A DNA stretch of 5,827 bases from an uncultured cyanobacterium (lineage in GTDB: Bacteria; Cyanobacteriota; Cyanobacteriia; PCC-6307; Cyanobiaceae): contig CAIYSK010000381.1 in assembly GCA_903928835.1 (NCBI GenBank), forward strand, positions 1 to 5,827, in the 5' to 3' direction. The position numbers and the translations under genes are program-made. A model generated the notes under the pieces. It saw only the letters and a program-made list of their open reading frames with translations, searched no databases and was not told the DNA's origin. Within the stretch, counting starts at the first letter, position 1, and each line of letters starts with the position of its first letter. Shown in pieces: positions 1 through 5,827 of the stretch.

Positions 1-22
1 TCAACGCAAGTCTGGTCGATGG

Positions 23-1102
23 ATGGCAGTTGTCTTGTCGCTGGCGTTGTTGTCGATTGCCTTGATCCTTGGCCATAGCTCTGCATTGCTATGGGCAGAA
101 CTGTCTTGGGCTGACTTCTTGCTGTTGCTGCAATTGGGCAGTTTGCTGGTCGTGCTGTTGGTTGCGATTGCTGGGATCTACTCGTTGGTGTCCCAATTCG
201 CGTTCTGGGAGGGCTGGCTCAAAGGGTTGCCCCGTCCTGCAGAGTTCTTTGCCCAGGCCAATCACGAGCTAGAGCAGTCGTCGGCTTATCCGGCGGAGGA
301 CGTATCGCCTTCCTATCGCCGTTATCTGGTCTATCTCGATGGGATCCATCAGGTGGAGCGGGATCATCCCCCTCGCATCACCGAATTTCTCGACACCCTT
401 CAGGCAGGCCTGCCGGATGACATTTGCCTCGTTCGAGGCCTGGAAACCTACACCGTGATGCCCGGCGCTTTGATTGATGATGCCGGGAGTGCCTGGTTCT
501 GGCAGCGGGTGTTTGCTTTGCAGGAACACCATCCTTCCCTGCTCGTCCAGTTGTTGTGTGCCGTGCTGGTTCAGGGCAACAACGTGATCAAGGTGGGTAT
601 TTCTTCGGATCGTCGTTATGGACCAATCCTCAACTACGAGTTGGCCCTCAAGATTTCCCTGCGTCTAGGCGAACTCGGCTATGACCTAGGCCATGAATTG
701 GTGTTGCTTGGCTATAGCGGTGGTGGTGAGATGGCCCTTGGTGTTGCCGATTACCTGCGTCGTATTTGTCATGCTCCCGTTCGAATCATGACCTGTTGCG
801 GTGTCTTCAGTGGCAACCAGGTGTTGGAAGGAGTGGAGCGCATCCACATGCTCGTAGGTACCAAAGATCCTGTGGCCGCCTTGGGACCGCTCGCCTATCC
901 AGGCCGGTCACCCCTGTTGCCTCTCTCCAATTGGAACAAGGCCAAGCGCCAAGGTTTCGTGGAGCAGATTCGGATTTCGGGCATGGGCCACAACGGTTCA
1001 ATCGGTCCCTTTGCCCCCACGTACCGCCTCAAGGTGATTCAGGCGATTCTGGCGATTTTGGAGGGTTCCATTGCTGAACCAGTTCAAAGGGACTGGAGCT
1101 AG
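23..1102 (+). CDS. Membrane-anchored alpha/beta-hydrolase-like protein, substrate unknown; 5' end uncertain
   Basis: The 359-residue product starts with two hydrophobic stretches (about residues 3-24 and 31-57) that look like membrane helices. A soluble domain with alpha/beta-hydrolase order follows: a strand at about 99-108 (YLVYLDG), a nucleophile elbow G-Y-S-G-G at 230-234 with Ser232 as likely nucleophile, strands at 252-262 and 273-280, an acid candidate Asp282 in GTKDP, and a His candidate at 323 in GMGHNG. Spacing and order of Ser, Asp and His fit a serine esterase/lipase-type triad, so a membrane-tethered hydrolase is inferred; the substrate cannot be told. No good Shine-Dalgarno sequence precedes the ATG at 23, and the frame is open to the left edge, encoding a basic stretch (QRKSGRW) just before it, so the real start may lie outside the window. 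The last 74 bases overlap the convergent gene on the minus strand. Sampled base composition is less GC-rich than in the other genes. The fold assignment is fairly sure, enzymatic activity less so. Confidence 0.7.
   Translation: MAVVLSLALLSIALILGHSSALLWAELSWADFLLLLQLGSLLVVLLVAIAGIYSLVSQFAFWEGWLKGLPRPAEFFAQANHELEQSSAYPAEDVSPSYRRYLVYLDGIHQVERDHPPRITEFLDTLQAGLPDDICLVRGLETYTVMPGALIDDAGSAWFWQRVFALQEHHPSLLVQLLCAVLVQGNNVIKVGISSDRRYGPILNYELALKISLRLGELGYDLGHELVLLGYSGGGEMALGVADYLRRICHAPVRIMTCCGVFSGNQVLEGVERIHMLVGTKDPVAALGPLAYPGRSPLLPLSNWNKAKRQGFVEQIRISGMGHNGSIGPFAPTYRLKVIQAILAILEGSIAEPVQRDWS
1029..1102. other. 74-base tail-to-tail overlap of two convergent coding regions
   Basis: The plus-strand hydrolase ends with TAG at 1100-1102 and the minus-strand unknown gene ends with TGA at 1029-1031 (minus-strand reading), so their last coding bases are shared in opposite sense. 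There is no intergenic room for a terminator, and each transcript must run into the other gene. Both stops are read directly from the sequence; the consequence for expression is inferred. Confidence 0.85.
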
Positions 1103-2507
1103 GCAGGCACGCCCGAAGTCTCCGCTGGGCACCGTTGATGGACGCGCTTCCTTGGTGGGAGACATCGAGGGGGATCTGGGCAACGGCCTCGGCATAGCGT
1201 CCGGCAGCCTGCTGGTGGGTGGTTGAAAGACCGGGCCCCAGCTGCTCAAGCAGGTGGGCTGAGGACCGCAGCAGGCGTTCCCGCCACACGCCACCGAGCA
1301 ACACCGGGTACAAATCGCACTGGCCGGTCATTGCCTGTTGCAGCAGGGCTGAGGTGTCAATGCAGAATCCCAGGCTTCCGTAGCCCCCACGGCGCAGCTG
1401 CATGCTGGTGGATTGATCGTTGTGGACCAGAGCCATCCAGTCACAGAGGTCGAGGACGGCCAGCAGTTGGTCGCTGAGGAACGGTTCTCCCAGGTAGCGA
1501 ACCGTGCCGTTGTGGCGATTGTTTTGCCAGGGACGATCGAGGTCATTGAGGGCTTCCCAGCCGCAGAGGCCCTCGGTGCCTTGGTAGTACTGCAGCGCAA
1601 TGCTGGTGGTTCCATGGCGTAACTCCAGCTCCAAGCAGCTGTGGGGCAAAAGAGTCTGCTGTTCGTTGCCGTGAGCATCAAGCAGGCCCGTGCGCATGGG
1701 TAACGCCAAGGGCACCTGGGTCCATCCCTGTCCGTCCACCTGCAGGCTTGCTCCCAAGCCAAAGCTGGCCACGCTGGCGCGAAGTTGGCCCCTCACCTGC
1801 CATCCCTGGTCTTGCAGCAGCGCGATCCATTGGCGGCTCGATCCGCATCCCTCGATCTGCCAGGGGGCTTGGGAATGGGCTCCTTGGCCTAGCAGATTGG
1901 CCCCTAGGCGGTTGAGGATCTGGGCGGATCGGCGATTCTGGCGCTGTTGCTGCGGTGTTGGTGCGCCATGGAGGTCCATGTTTTGCCAGACCAACCCCCC
2001 TGCCAGTTGGCTTGTTTTGGGTTTGGCTTGTGCGGGATTGGAGCTGGATTCGTCTGTCTTTGGGCTGGGTTGGTCCGTCGGCAGGTCCGTTTGGACTGAC
2101 CCAGCCAACCAGCTCTCCAGGGTCGTGGGCAGGGCAGCATTGTCGATGGAGTCCCGTTGCCACAGGCCCAGGCTGGAAGCAGGGATGCCTGGCTGGGTTG
2201 GCGGCAGCAGGTGGGGGAGGTCATCAGCGAGCGCTGCAAGCAGCAATGGACTCAGGAGGCCCCTTTCCACAATCCCGGCCAACCCTTGCAAGTGAATGGG
2301 TAGCTGGGCCGGTGCCAGCTTCCAGCGTTTGGGCAACAGCCAAAGCAACGGCATCAAGCCGGGTTTCTGCACATCGGCGACTAACCGCCTGAGCAGCTCT
2401 TCCCGGGTTAGCCCCCCCTGAAACATGGTCTGTTCCAGGGCTGAATCGAGATCCAGCAGGGGCACGGAACTCGGCCAGCTGGGATCCAGGGCCAGGGGAT
2501 TGCTCAC
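1029..2507 (-). CDS. Unrecognised 492-residue protein encoded directly downstream of prlC
   Basis: I do not recognise this family. Residues 1-105 are Leu-rich and probably helical (for example LTREELLRRLVADV at 33-46 and a Leu/Ala-rich segment at about 71-100). Residues about 137-195 form a Pro/Gln/Ser/Thr/Lys-rich linker, probably disordered. Residues about 196-475 look like a folded mixed domain, with Gly/Trp-rich strand-like segments at 215-320 and a helix-rich part at 345-440. No signal peptide, clear membrane helix or catalytic motif is visible, so a soluble cytoplasmic protein is inferred. The GTG start is chosen because it overlaps the prlC stop as GTGA and the frame stays open for 492 codons; the next Met is residue 28. 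The C-terminus ends in a short Ser-Pro-Glu repeat (SPESPESP) lying inside the antisense overlap with the plus-strand gene. The long intact frame and coupling to prlC support a real gene, but its function is unknown. Confidence 0.8.
   Translation of the reverse strand: MSNPLALDPSWPSSVPLLDLDSALEQTMFQGGLTREELLRRLVADVQKPGLMPLLWLLPKRWKLAPAQLPIHLQGLAGIVERGLLSPLLLAALADDLPHLLPPTQPGIPASSLGLWQRDSIDNAALPTTLESWLAGSVQTDLPTDQPSPKTDESSSNPAQAKPKTSQLAGGLVWQNMDLHGAPTPQQQRQNRRSAQILNRLGANLLGQGAHSQAPWQIEGCGSSRQWIALLQDQGWQVRGQLRASVASFGLGASLQVDGQGWTQVPLALPMRTGLLDAHGNEQQTLLPHSCLELELRHGTTSIALQYYQGTEGLCGWEALNDLDRPWQNNRHNGTVRYLGEPFLSDQLLAVLDLCDWMALVHNDQSTSMQLRRGGYGSLGFCIDTSALLQQAMTGQCDLYPVLLGGVWRERLLRSSAHLLEQLGPGLSTTHQQAAGRYAEAVAQIPLDVSHQGSASINGAQRRLRACLPSSSPFELVQQWNPPKSPESPESP
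1036..1062 (+). repeat. Three imperfect 9-base tandem units inside the convergent overlap
   Basis: The units are GATTCAGGC, GATTCTGGC and GATTTTGGA, in step with both reading frames because nine is a multiple of three. On the plus strand they encode the repeated hydrophobic IQA-ILA-ILE near the hydrolase C-terminus. On the minus strand they give the Ser-Pro-Glu repeat at the end of the unknown protein. It may be a simple coincidence of codon constraints or a short slippage product. Confidence 0.6.
2504..2507 (-). other. GTGA stop/start overlap between prlC and the next gene
   Basis: Read on the minus strand, GTG at 2507-2505 starts the unknown gene and TGA at 2506-2504 ends prlC, giving a four-base overlap. 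Such overlaps usually mean that a ribosome ending one gene restarts on the next. Only a weak GGTGG lies a few bases before the GTG, which fits reliance on coupling. This supports both the chosen start and co-transcription of the two genes. Confidence 0.85.
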
Positions 2508-4624
2508 GCCACCGCCAAACCTGAATGGCGAATCAGGGCTTCGCTGGAGGGCTGCCGGCCCCGGAAGGCCTCAAACACCTCGGCTGGTGAACGGCTCCCC
2601 CCCCAGCTCAGCACGGTGTCCCGGAAGCGGCGGCCCATGGTCACGACGGCATCCTCCTGCTCCAGGCCCGCTTCTTCAAAGGCACTGAAGGCATCAGCAC
2701 TGAGCACTTCGGCCCATTTGTAGGAGTAGTAGCCGGCCGAGTAGCCGCCAGCAAAGATGTGGCTGAAGGCACACAGGAAGGCGTCTTCTGCGATGGGCTC
2801 CAGGGCGGTGGTGGTTTTGGCGATTTCCCGTCGCATCTGGTCGGGGCTTTGGCCGCAGTTTGGCGACCAGGCGCTATGGAGTCTCAAATCCGTGAGCGCG
2901 AAGTGCACTTGGCGCAGGGTGGCGCTGCCGCCCATGAAGGTGCGCGCTGCGAGCAGCTTTTGGTATTCAGCTTCGGGGAGGGGTTCACCGGTCTGCCAGT
3001 GCTTGGCCATGCCCATCAAGGTGCCCCGCTCGTAACACCAGTTCTCCATGAATTGGCTTGGCAGCTCAACCGCATCCCACTCCACGTTGTTGATCCCGGC
3101 GGCCTGGGGGCGCTCCACGGTGGTGAGCATGTGCTGGAGCCCATGGCCGAATTCATGGAAGAGGGTTTCCACCTCTTCGAAGGTCATCAGGCTTGGGGTG
3201 CCAGCCACCGGCGGGCTCTGGTTGCAGATCAGGTAGGCCACGGGCAGGACCGGTTCTCCCGCTTTGTTGATCGAGCGGCCCAGGCATTCATCCATCCAGG
3301 CGCCCCCACGCTTCGAGCCTGGCCGGCTGAAGGGATCGAGGTAAAAGGCTGCGAGGGCTTCGCCGCTGGATGCATCCAGCACGTGAAAGTGTTGGACATC
3401 GGAATGCCAGAGGGGCGCTGAACCCGCATCGGCCTCGATCGTGATGTTGAACAGGCGACCACAGAGGCTGAAGAGCCCTTGGAGCACGCTGTCGAGCGGG
3501 AAGTAGGGGCGTAGGGCTTCGCTATCAAGCTCAAAGCTCTCCTGCCGCAGCCGTTCAGCCCAGTAGCTGACATCCCAGGGTTTGAGATCTGCTGCTTCTG
3601 GGGCCCCATGGCGGTGGGCACAGGAGCGCAGAGCCTCGAGTTCCTGCAGGGCCACCGGCAGCGCTGCACAGCGCAGCTCCTCGAGTAGTTGCTCCACCGA
3701 GGCGACGGAATCGGCCATCTTGGCGGCCAGGCTCACATCGGCCCAATGGCCATAGCCCAGGCGCTGGGCCTGCTCCAGCCGCATGCTGAGAATCGCTTCG
3801 ATCAGGGGCAGGTTGTTGAGATCGCCGCTGGAGGCCCGGCTCACCTGGGCTTTGTAGACCTGTTCGCGCAGGTCCCGCCGTGCGCTGTATTTGAGGAAGG
3901 GCGCCACCCGCGGCATGTCGAGGCCCATGCGCCACTGGCCTGGTTCCCCTGCTGCTTTGGCCGCCTCCGCCAGCAGCTCCTTGAGGCTGAAGGGCAAGCC
4001 CGCCAGGTCGGCTTCCGAGGCCAGGCTGAGACCCCAGGAGTTGGTGGCATCCAGCACGTGGTTGCCAAAGGTGGTGGCCAGCTCGGCCAATTGCTGCGTG
4101 GTGGCATTGAAGGCCAGCTGCTGCTCCCCTTCGAGGCCCACACCCCGGAGCTGCATGTCCCGCAGCTCGGCTTGGAGAATGCGTTGTTGGGTGGCATCCA
4201 GAGCGGAGCCCCCCTGATCCATGGCCTGAAGGGCCCGATAGATGCTGCGGCTTTGGCCGGCCCGGTTGCCAAAGGCCACCACGTTGCCCTGTTGCTGTTG
4301 GTGAGCGGTGCGCAACTCCGGGGTGTTGCAGACCCCATTGAGATGGCTCACCACCCCCCAGCTCCAGCGCAACCGCTCGCCCAGGTGCTGCAGGGGATCC
4401 ATCACTTCGGCCCAGCTCAGCGGTGGGCCATCGGCTAGGCGGCCATCCAGCCCGGTTTCGAGCTCCGTGAGTTCCCCATGGAGTTCGGCCAATAGGTGGG
4501 GGATGGCCTGCTCCACCTGATCCGGGGTGATCGCAGCAAAATTGGGAAGGCCATGGCCAGCCAGTAACGGCAGAGCCCCAGGGTTGCTTGCGCTGGTTGA
4601 GCTGGTGGAGAGAGGAGTGCCCAT
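2504..4624 (-). CDS. prlC: M3-family zinc oligopeptidase (oligopeptidase A / PrlC type)
   Basis: This cytosolic metallopeptidase is expected to cleave short peptides, including those released by larger proteases and possibly cleaved signal or transit peptides. The product has 706 residues, close to the roughly 680 of E. coli OpdA. The zinc site is complete: HEFGH at residues 490-494 (ligands His490 and His494, catalytic Glu491), with the third ligand Glu520 in DAVELPSQFMENW. The substrate-binding block HIFAGGYSAGYYSY at 622-635 keeps Tyr628, Tyr632 and Tyr635, which correspond to Tyr605, Tyr609 and Tyr612 of thimet oligopeptidase. The N-terminus lacks a signal peptide and has a family-like opening (LPNFAAITPDQVEQAIPHLL, about 26-45). 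The ATG is the first start after an in-frame TAA at 4691-4693. Its nearest purine-rich run (GGGAGA, 4639-4644) is 14 bases upstream, rather far for a Shine-Dalgarno site, so initiation may be weak or SD-independent. It lies 106 bases downstream of ndhD and overlaps the next gene by four bases. Family assignment is very sure; PrlC/OpdA rather than another M3 member is likely. Confidence 0.95.
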   Translation of the reverse strand: MGTPLSTSSTSASNPGALPLLAGHGLPNFAAITPDQVEQAIPHLLAELHGELTELETGLDGRLADGPPLSWAEVMDPLQHLGERLRWSWGVVSHLNGVCNTPELRTAHQQQQGNVVAFGNRAGQSRSIYRALQAMDQGGSALDATQQRILQAELRDMQLRGVGLEGEQQLAFNATTQQLAELATTFGNHVLDATNSWGLSLASEADLAGLPFSLKELLAEAAKAAGEPGQWRMGLDMPRVAPFLKYSARRDLREQVYKAQVSRASSGDLNNLPLIEAILSMRLEQAQRLGYGHWADVSLAAKMADSVASVEQLLEELRCAALPVALQELEALRSCAHRHGAPEAADLKPWDVSYWAERLRQESFELDSEALRPYFPLDSVLQGLFSLCGRLFNITIEADAGSAPLWHSDVQHFHVLDASSGEALAAFYLDPFSRPGSKRGGAWMDECLGRSINKAGEPVLPVAYLICNQSPPVAGTPSLMTFEEVETLFHEFGHGLQHMLTTVERPQAAGINNVEWDAVELPSQFMENWCYERGTLMGMAKHWQTGEPLPEAEYQKLLAARTFMGGSATLRQVHFALTDLRLHSAWSPNCGQSPDQMRREIAKTTTALEPIAEDAFLCAFSHIFAGGYSAGYYSYKWAEVLSADAFSAFEEAGLEQEDAVVTMGRRFRDTVLSWGGSRSPAEVFEAFRGRQPSSEALIRHSGLAVA

Positions 4625-4730
4625 GGAGTTGGTCTGGTTCTCCCATTCCAGCGGATTGCTCCGGGAGTCAGCAGAGAGAGATAGGGCGGTTTACCAGAAG
4701 AAGGTGTTGTTTGGAGGTGGTTGGTTTGGG
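4625..4730. other. 106-base gap between ndhD and prlC, no convincing regulatory signal
   Basis: Read on the minus strand, the gap runs from the ndhD stop to the prlC start. It contains a pyrimidine-rich stretch (CTATCTCTCTCTGCT, 4670-4684 on the minus strand) and a tiny CTCCCGGAG palindrome (about 4661-4669). I see no GC-rich hairpin followed by a T-run, so no intrinsic terminator can be called, and no clear -35/-10 pair. Read-through from ndhD into prlC is therefore possible, though a separate weak prlC promoter cannot be excluded. Confidence 0.6.
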
Positions 4731-5827
4731 CTAGCTGAGGGCAATCAGGGCGGTGTTGGACAGCTCCGTGGCCAGGGCATTGGTGCTGGCTTCGTAGAAA
4801 TCGATCGCAACCCGCGGCCAGAAGCCAATGACCAGGGTTGGTACGAGCAGGGTGAGGCCGATCACCAGTTCCCGTGGGTTCATGTCGCCCACCACGGCCA
4901 AGGCCGGAATCCGCGGACCAAAGAAGACCCGGCGGCAGAGGGAGAGCAGATAGATCGGAGTGAGCACCAGCCCAATGGCGGCAAGCACAATCGTGATCAC
5001 CCGGAATCCAATGGTGAAGTTGTCGTTGGAGGTGACGCCAAGGAACACGGTGATCTCGCTGACAAAGCCACTCATGCCAGGCAGGGCCAAGGAGGCCAGG
5101 GAGCTAGCAAGGAAAAAGGCAAAGGTGATGGGGAGGGCCTTGGCCAAGCCGCCCATGTTTGGAATCGAGAGGGTCTTGGTGCGGTCGTGGAAAACCCCCG
5201 TGGCAAAGAACAACGAGGCCGCAATCAAGCCATGGCTAATCATTTGCAGCATGGCCCCGCTGATTCCCAGGGCATCAATGGCCCCAATGCCCACCAGGAC
5301 AAATCCCATGTGGCTCACGGAGCTGCAGGCGATCCGTCGTTTGACGTTGTCTTGGGCGAAGGCGTTGAGGGCCCCATACACGATGTTGACGATTCCCAGC
5401 ACGATCAAGGCCGGCGCCAGGGTGAGATGGACCTCAGGGAGCATCTGCACGTTGAAGCGCAGCAGGGCATAGCCGCCCATTTTCAGCAGCACCCCAGCCA
5501 GCAACATCGACACCGGTGCATTCGCCTCGCCGTGGGCATCGGGAAGCCAGGTGTGCAGGGGGAAGATCGGCAGCTTGACCCCAAAGCCAATCAAGAAACC
5601 CAGGTAACAGAGCAAGCCAAACGTGCCGCCAGGCGAGCGGCTGGCTAGGTCGGAGAGGTTGAAGCTGACGGTGTCACCGGAGAAGGCCAGGGCCAAACCG
5701 CTGAGCAGGATCAGCAGGGAGGCTGTGGCCGTGTAAAGGATGAACTTGGTGGCTGCATATTGCCTCTGCTTACCGCCCCAGATGGCAATTAGCAGATAGA
5801 CAGGCACCAGCTCCAATTCCCAGGAGA
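4731..5827 (-). CDS. ndhD: NAD(P)H-quinone oxidoreductase subunit 4 (NdhD), 5' part outside the window
   Basis: This is the C-terminal part, about 365 residues, of an antiporter-like proton-pumping subunit of the cyanobacterial NDH-1 complex, which feeds electrons to plastoquinone in respiration and cyclic flow around photosystem I. Full NdhD/NuoM proteins have roughly 500-550 residues, so about a third is missing beyond the right edge. The visible part begins [12 protein letters not shown]; its first Glu (codon 5817-5819) matches NuoM Glu144. Numbering the Leu at 5814-5816 as 1, the block [19 protein letters not shown] gives Lys81, [10 protein letters not shown] gives Lys112 and [11 protein letters not shown] gives Glu254. 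These three have exactly the spacing of NuoM Lys234, Lys265 and Glu407, so the proton-path residues are intact. The apparent start at 5816 is an internal TTG codon (Leu), not the real start. Many hydrophobic helices are visible throughout. It is the first of three minus-strand genes. Which NdhD isoform it is (D1/D2 respiratory type or another) is uncertain; the sequence reads most like the D1 type. Confidence 0.95.
   Translation of the reverse strand, partial: SWELELVPVYLLIAIWGGKQRQYAATKFILYTATASLLILLSGLALAFSGDTVSFNLSDLASRSPGGTFGLLCYLGFLIGFGVKLPIFPLHTWLPDAHGEANAPVSMLLAGVLLKMGGYALLRFNVQMLPEVHLTLAPALIVLGIVNIVYGALNAFAQDNVKRRIACSSVSHMGFVLVGIGAIDALGISGAMLQMISHGLIAASLFFATGVFHDRTKTLSIPNMGGLAKALPITFAFFLASSLASLALPGMSGFVSEITVFLGVTSNDNFTIGFRVITIVLAAIGLVLTPIYLLSLCRRVFFGPRIPALAVVGDMNPRELVIGLTLLVPTLVIGFWPRVAIDFYEASTNALATELSNTALIALS

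Noticed and set aside
1690..2295. A 201-codon plus-strand frame opposite the unrecognised gene
   Set aside because: I considered whether this could be the real gene because the minus-strand product is unknown. It is Trp/Cys/Arg-rich with no folded pattern, whereas the minus-strand frame is longer and starts in a GTGA overlap with prlC.
3689..4438. A 249-codon plus-strand frame opposite prlC
   Set aside because: It has no recognisable motif and lies wholly within the antisense of a confident gene; long antisense frames are common at this GC content.
3555..4646. A 363-codon minus-strand frame inside prlC in another phase
   Set aside because: The product is a Gly/Pro/Arg-rich low-complexity sequence, while the PrlC frame over the same bases shows clear M3 family sequence.
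4661..4669. CTCCCGGAG palindrome as a possible terminator or operator
   Set aside because: The stem has only four base pairs, no T-run follows, and short palindromes of this kind are expected by chance.
4527..5648. A 373-codon open frame on the plus strand opposite ndhD and the prlC 5' end
   Set aside because: The product is low-complexity and rich in Gly, Gln, His and Glu with no family look. It lies opposite strongly recognised NdhD and PrlC coding sequence, so it is an effect of high GC codon usage.
5814..5816. TTG as a start codon for ndhD
   Set aside because: The frame continues upstream to the window edge with SWE, which matches the conserved WE motif of NdhD/NuoM, so this is an internal Leu codon.

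Overview
The window looks like a chromosomal piece of a GC-rich picocyanobacterium of the marine or brackish Synechococcus/Cyanobium type. The main evidence is a cyanobacterial-type NdhD (NDH-1 subunit 4) with clear cyanobacterial sequence character. The high GC of most of the window and very tight gene packing agree with this, and I saw no HIP1 octamer (GCGATCGC), the repeat common in many other cyanobacteria. The genus is an inference from style and was not tested by alignment.

Layout, left to right. (1) Positions 23-1102, plus strand: a membrane-anchored alpha/beta-hydrolase-like protein of unknown substrate, whose true start may lie left of the window. (2) Positions 1029-2507, minus strand: a 492-residue protein that I do not recognise, with a helical N-terminal part, a Pro/Gln/Ser/Thr-rich linker and a mixed C-terminal part. 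Its 3' end overlaps the 3' end of gene 1 by 74 bases on the opposite strand. (3) Positions 2504-4624, minus strand: a complete M3-family zinc oligopeptidase (PrlC/oligopeptidase A type) with HEFGH and the other family signatures intact. It overlaps the start of gene 2 by four bases (GTGA). (4) Positions 4625-4730: a 106-base gap with no convincing terminator. (5) Positions 4731 to the right edge, minus strand: the C-terminal roughly 70% of ndhD, a proton-pumping subunit of the NAD(P)H dehydrogenase-like complex.

The three minus-strand genes read in the order ndhD, prlC, unknown gene and could be one transcription unit. prlC and the unknown gene are almost certainly translationally coupled. 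The products have no obvious shared pathway: NdhD serves respiration and cyclic electron flow in the membrane, while PrlC degrades peptides in the cytosol. The arrangement therefore reads as ordinary cyanobacterial housekeeping. I found no RNA genes, mobile elements, CRISPR arrays or sign of a new multi-gene system. The items most worth a second look are the unrecognised 492-residue protein, the membrane-tethered hydrolase and the antisense overlap that joins their 3' ends.
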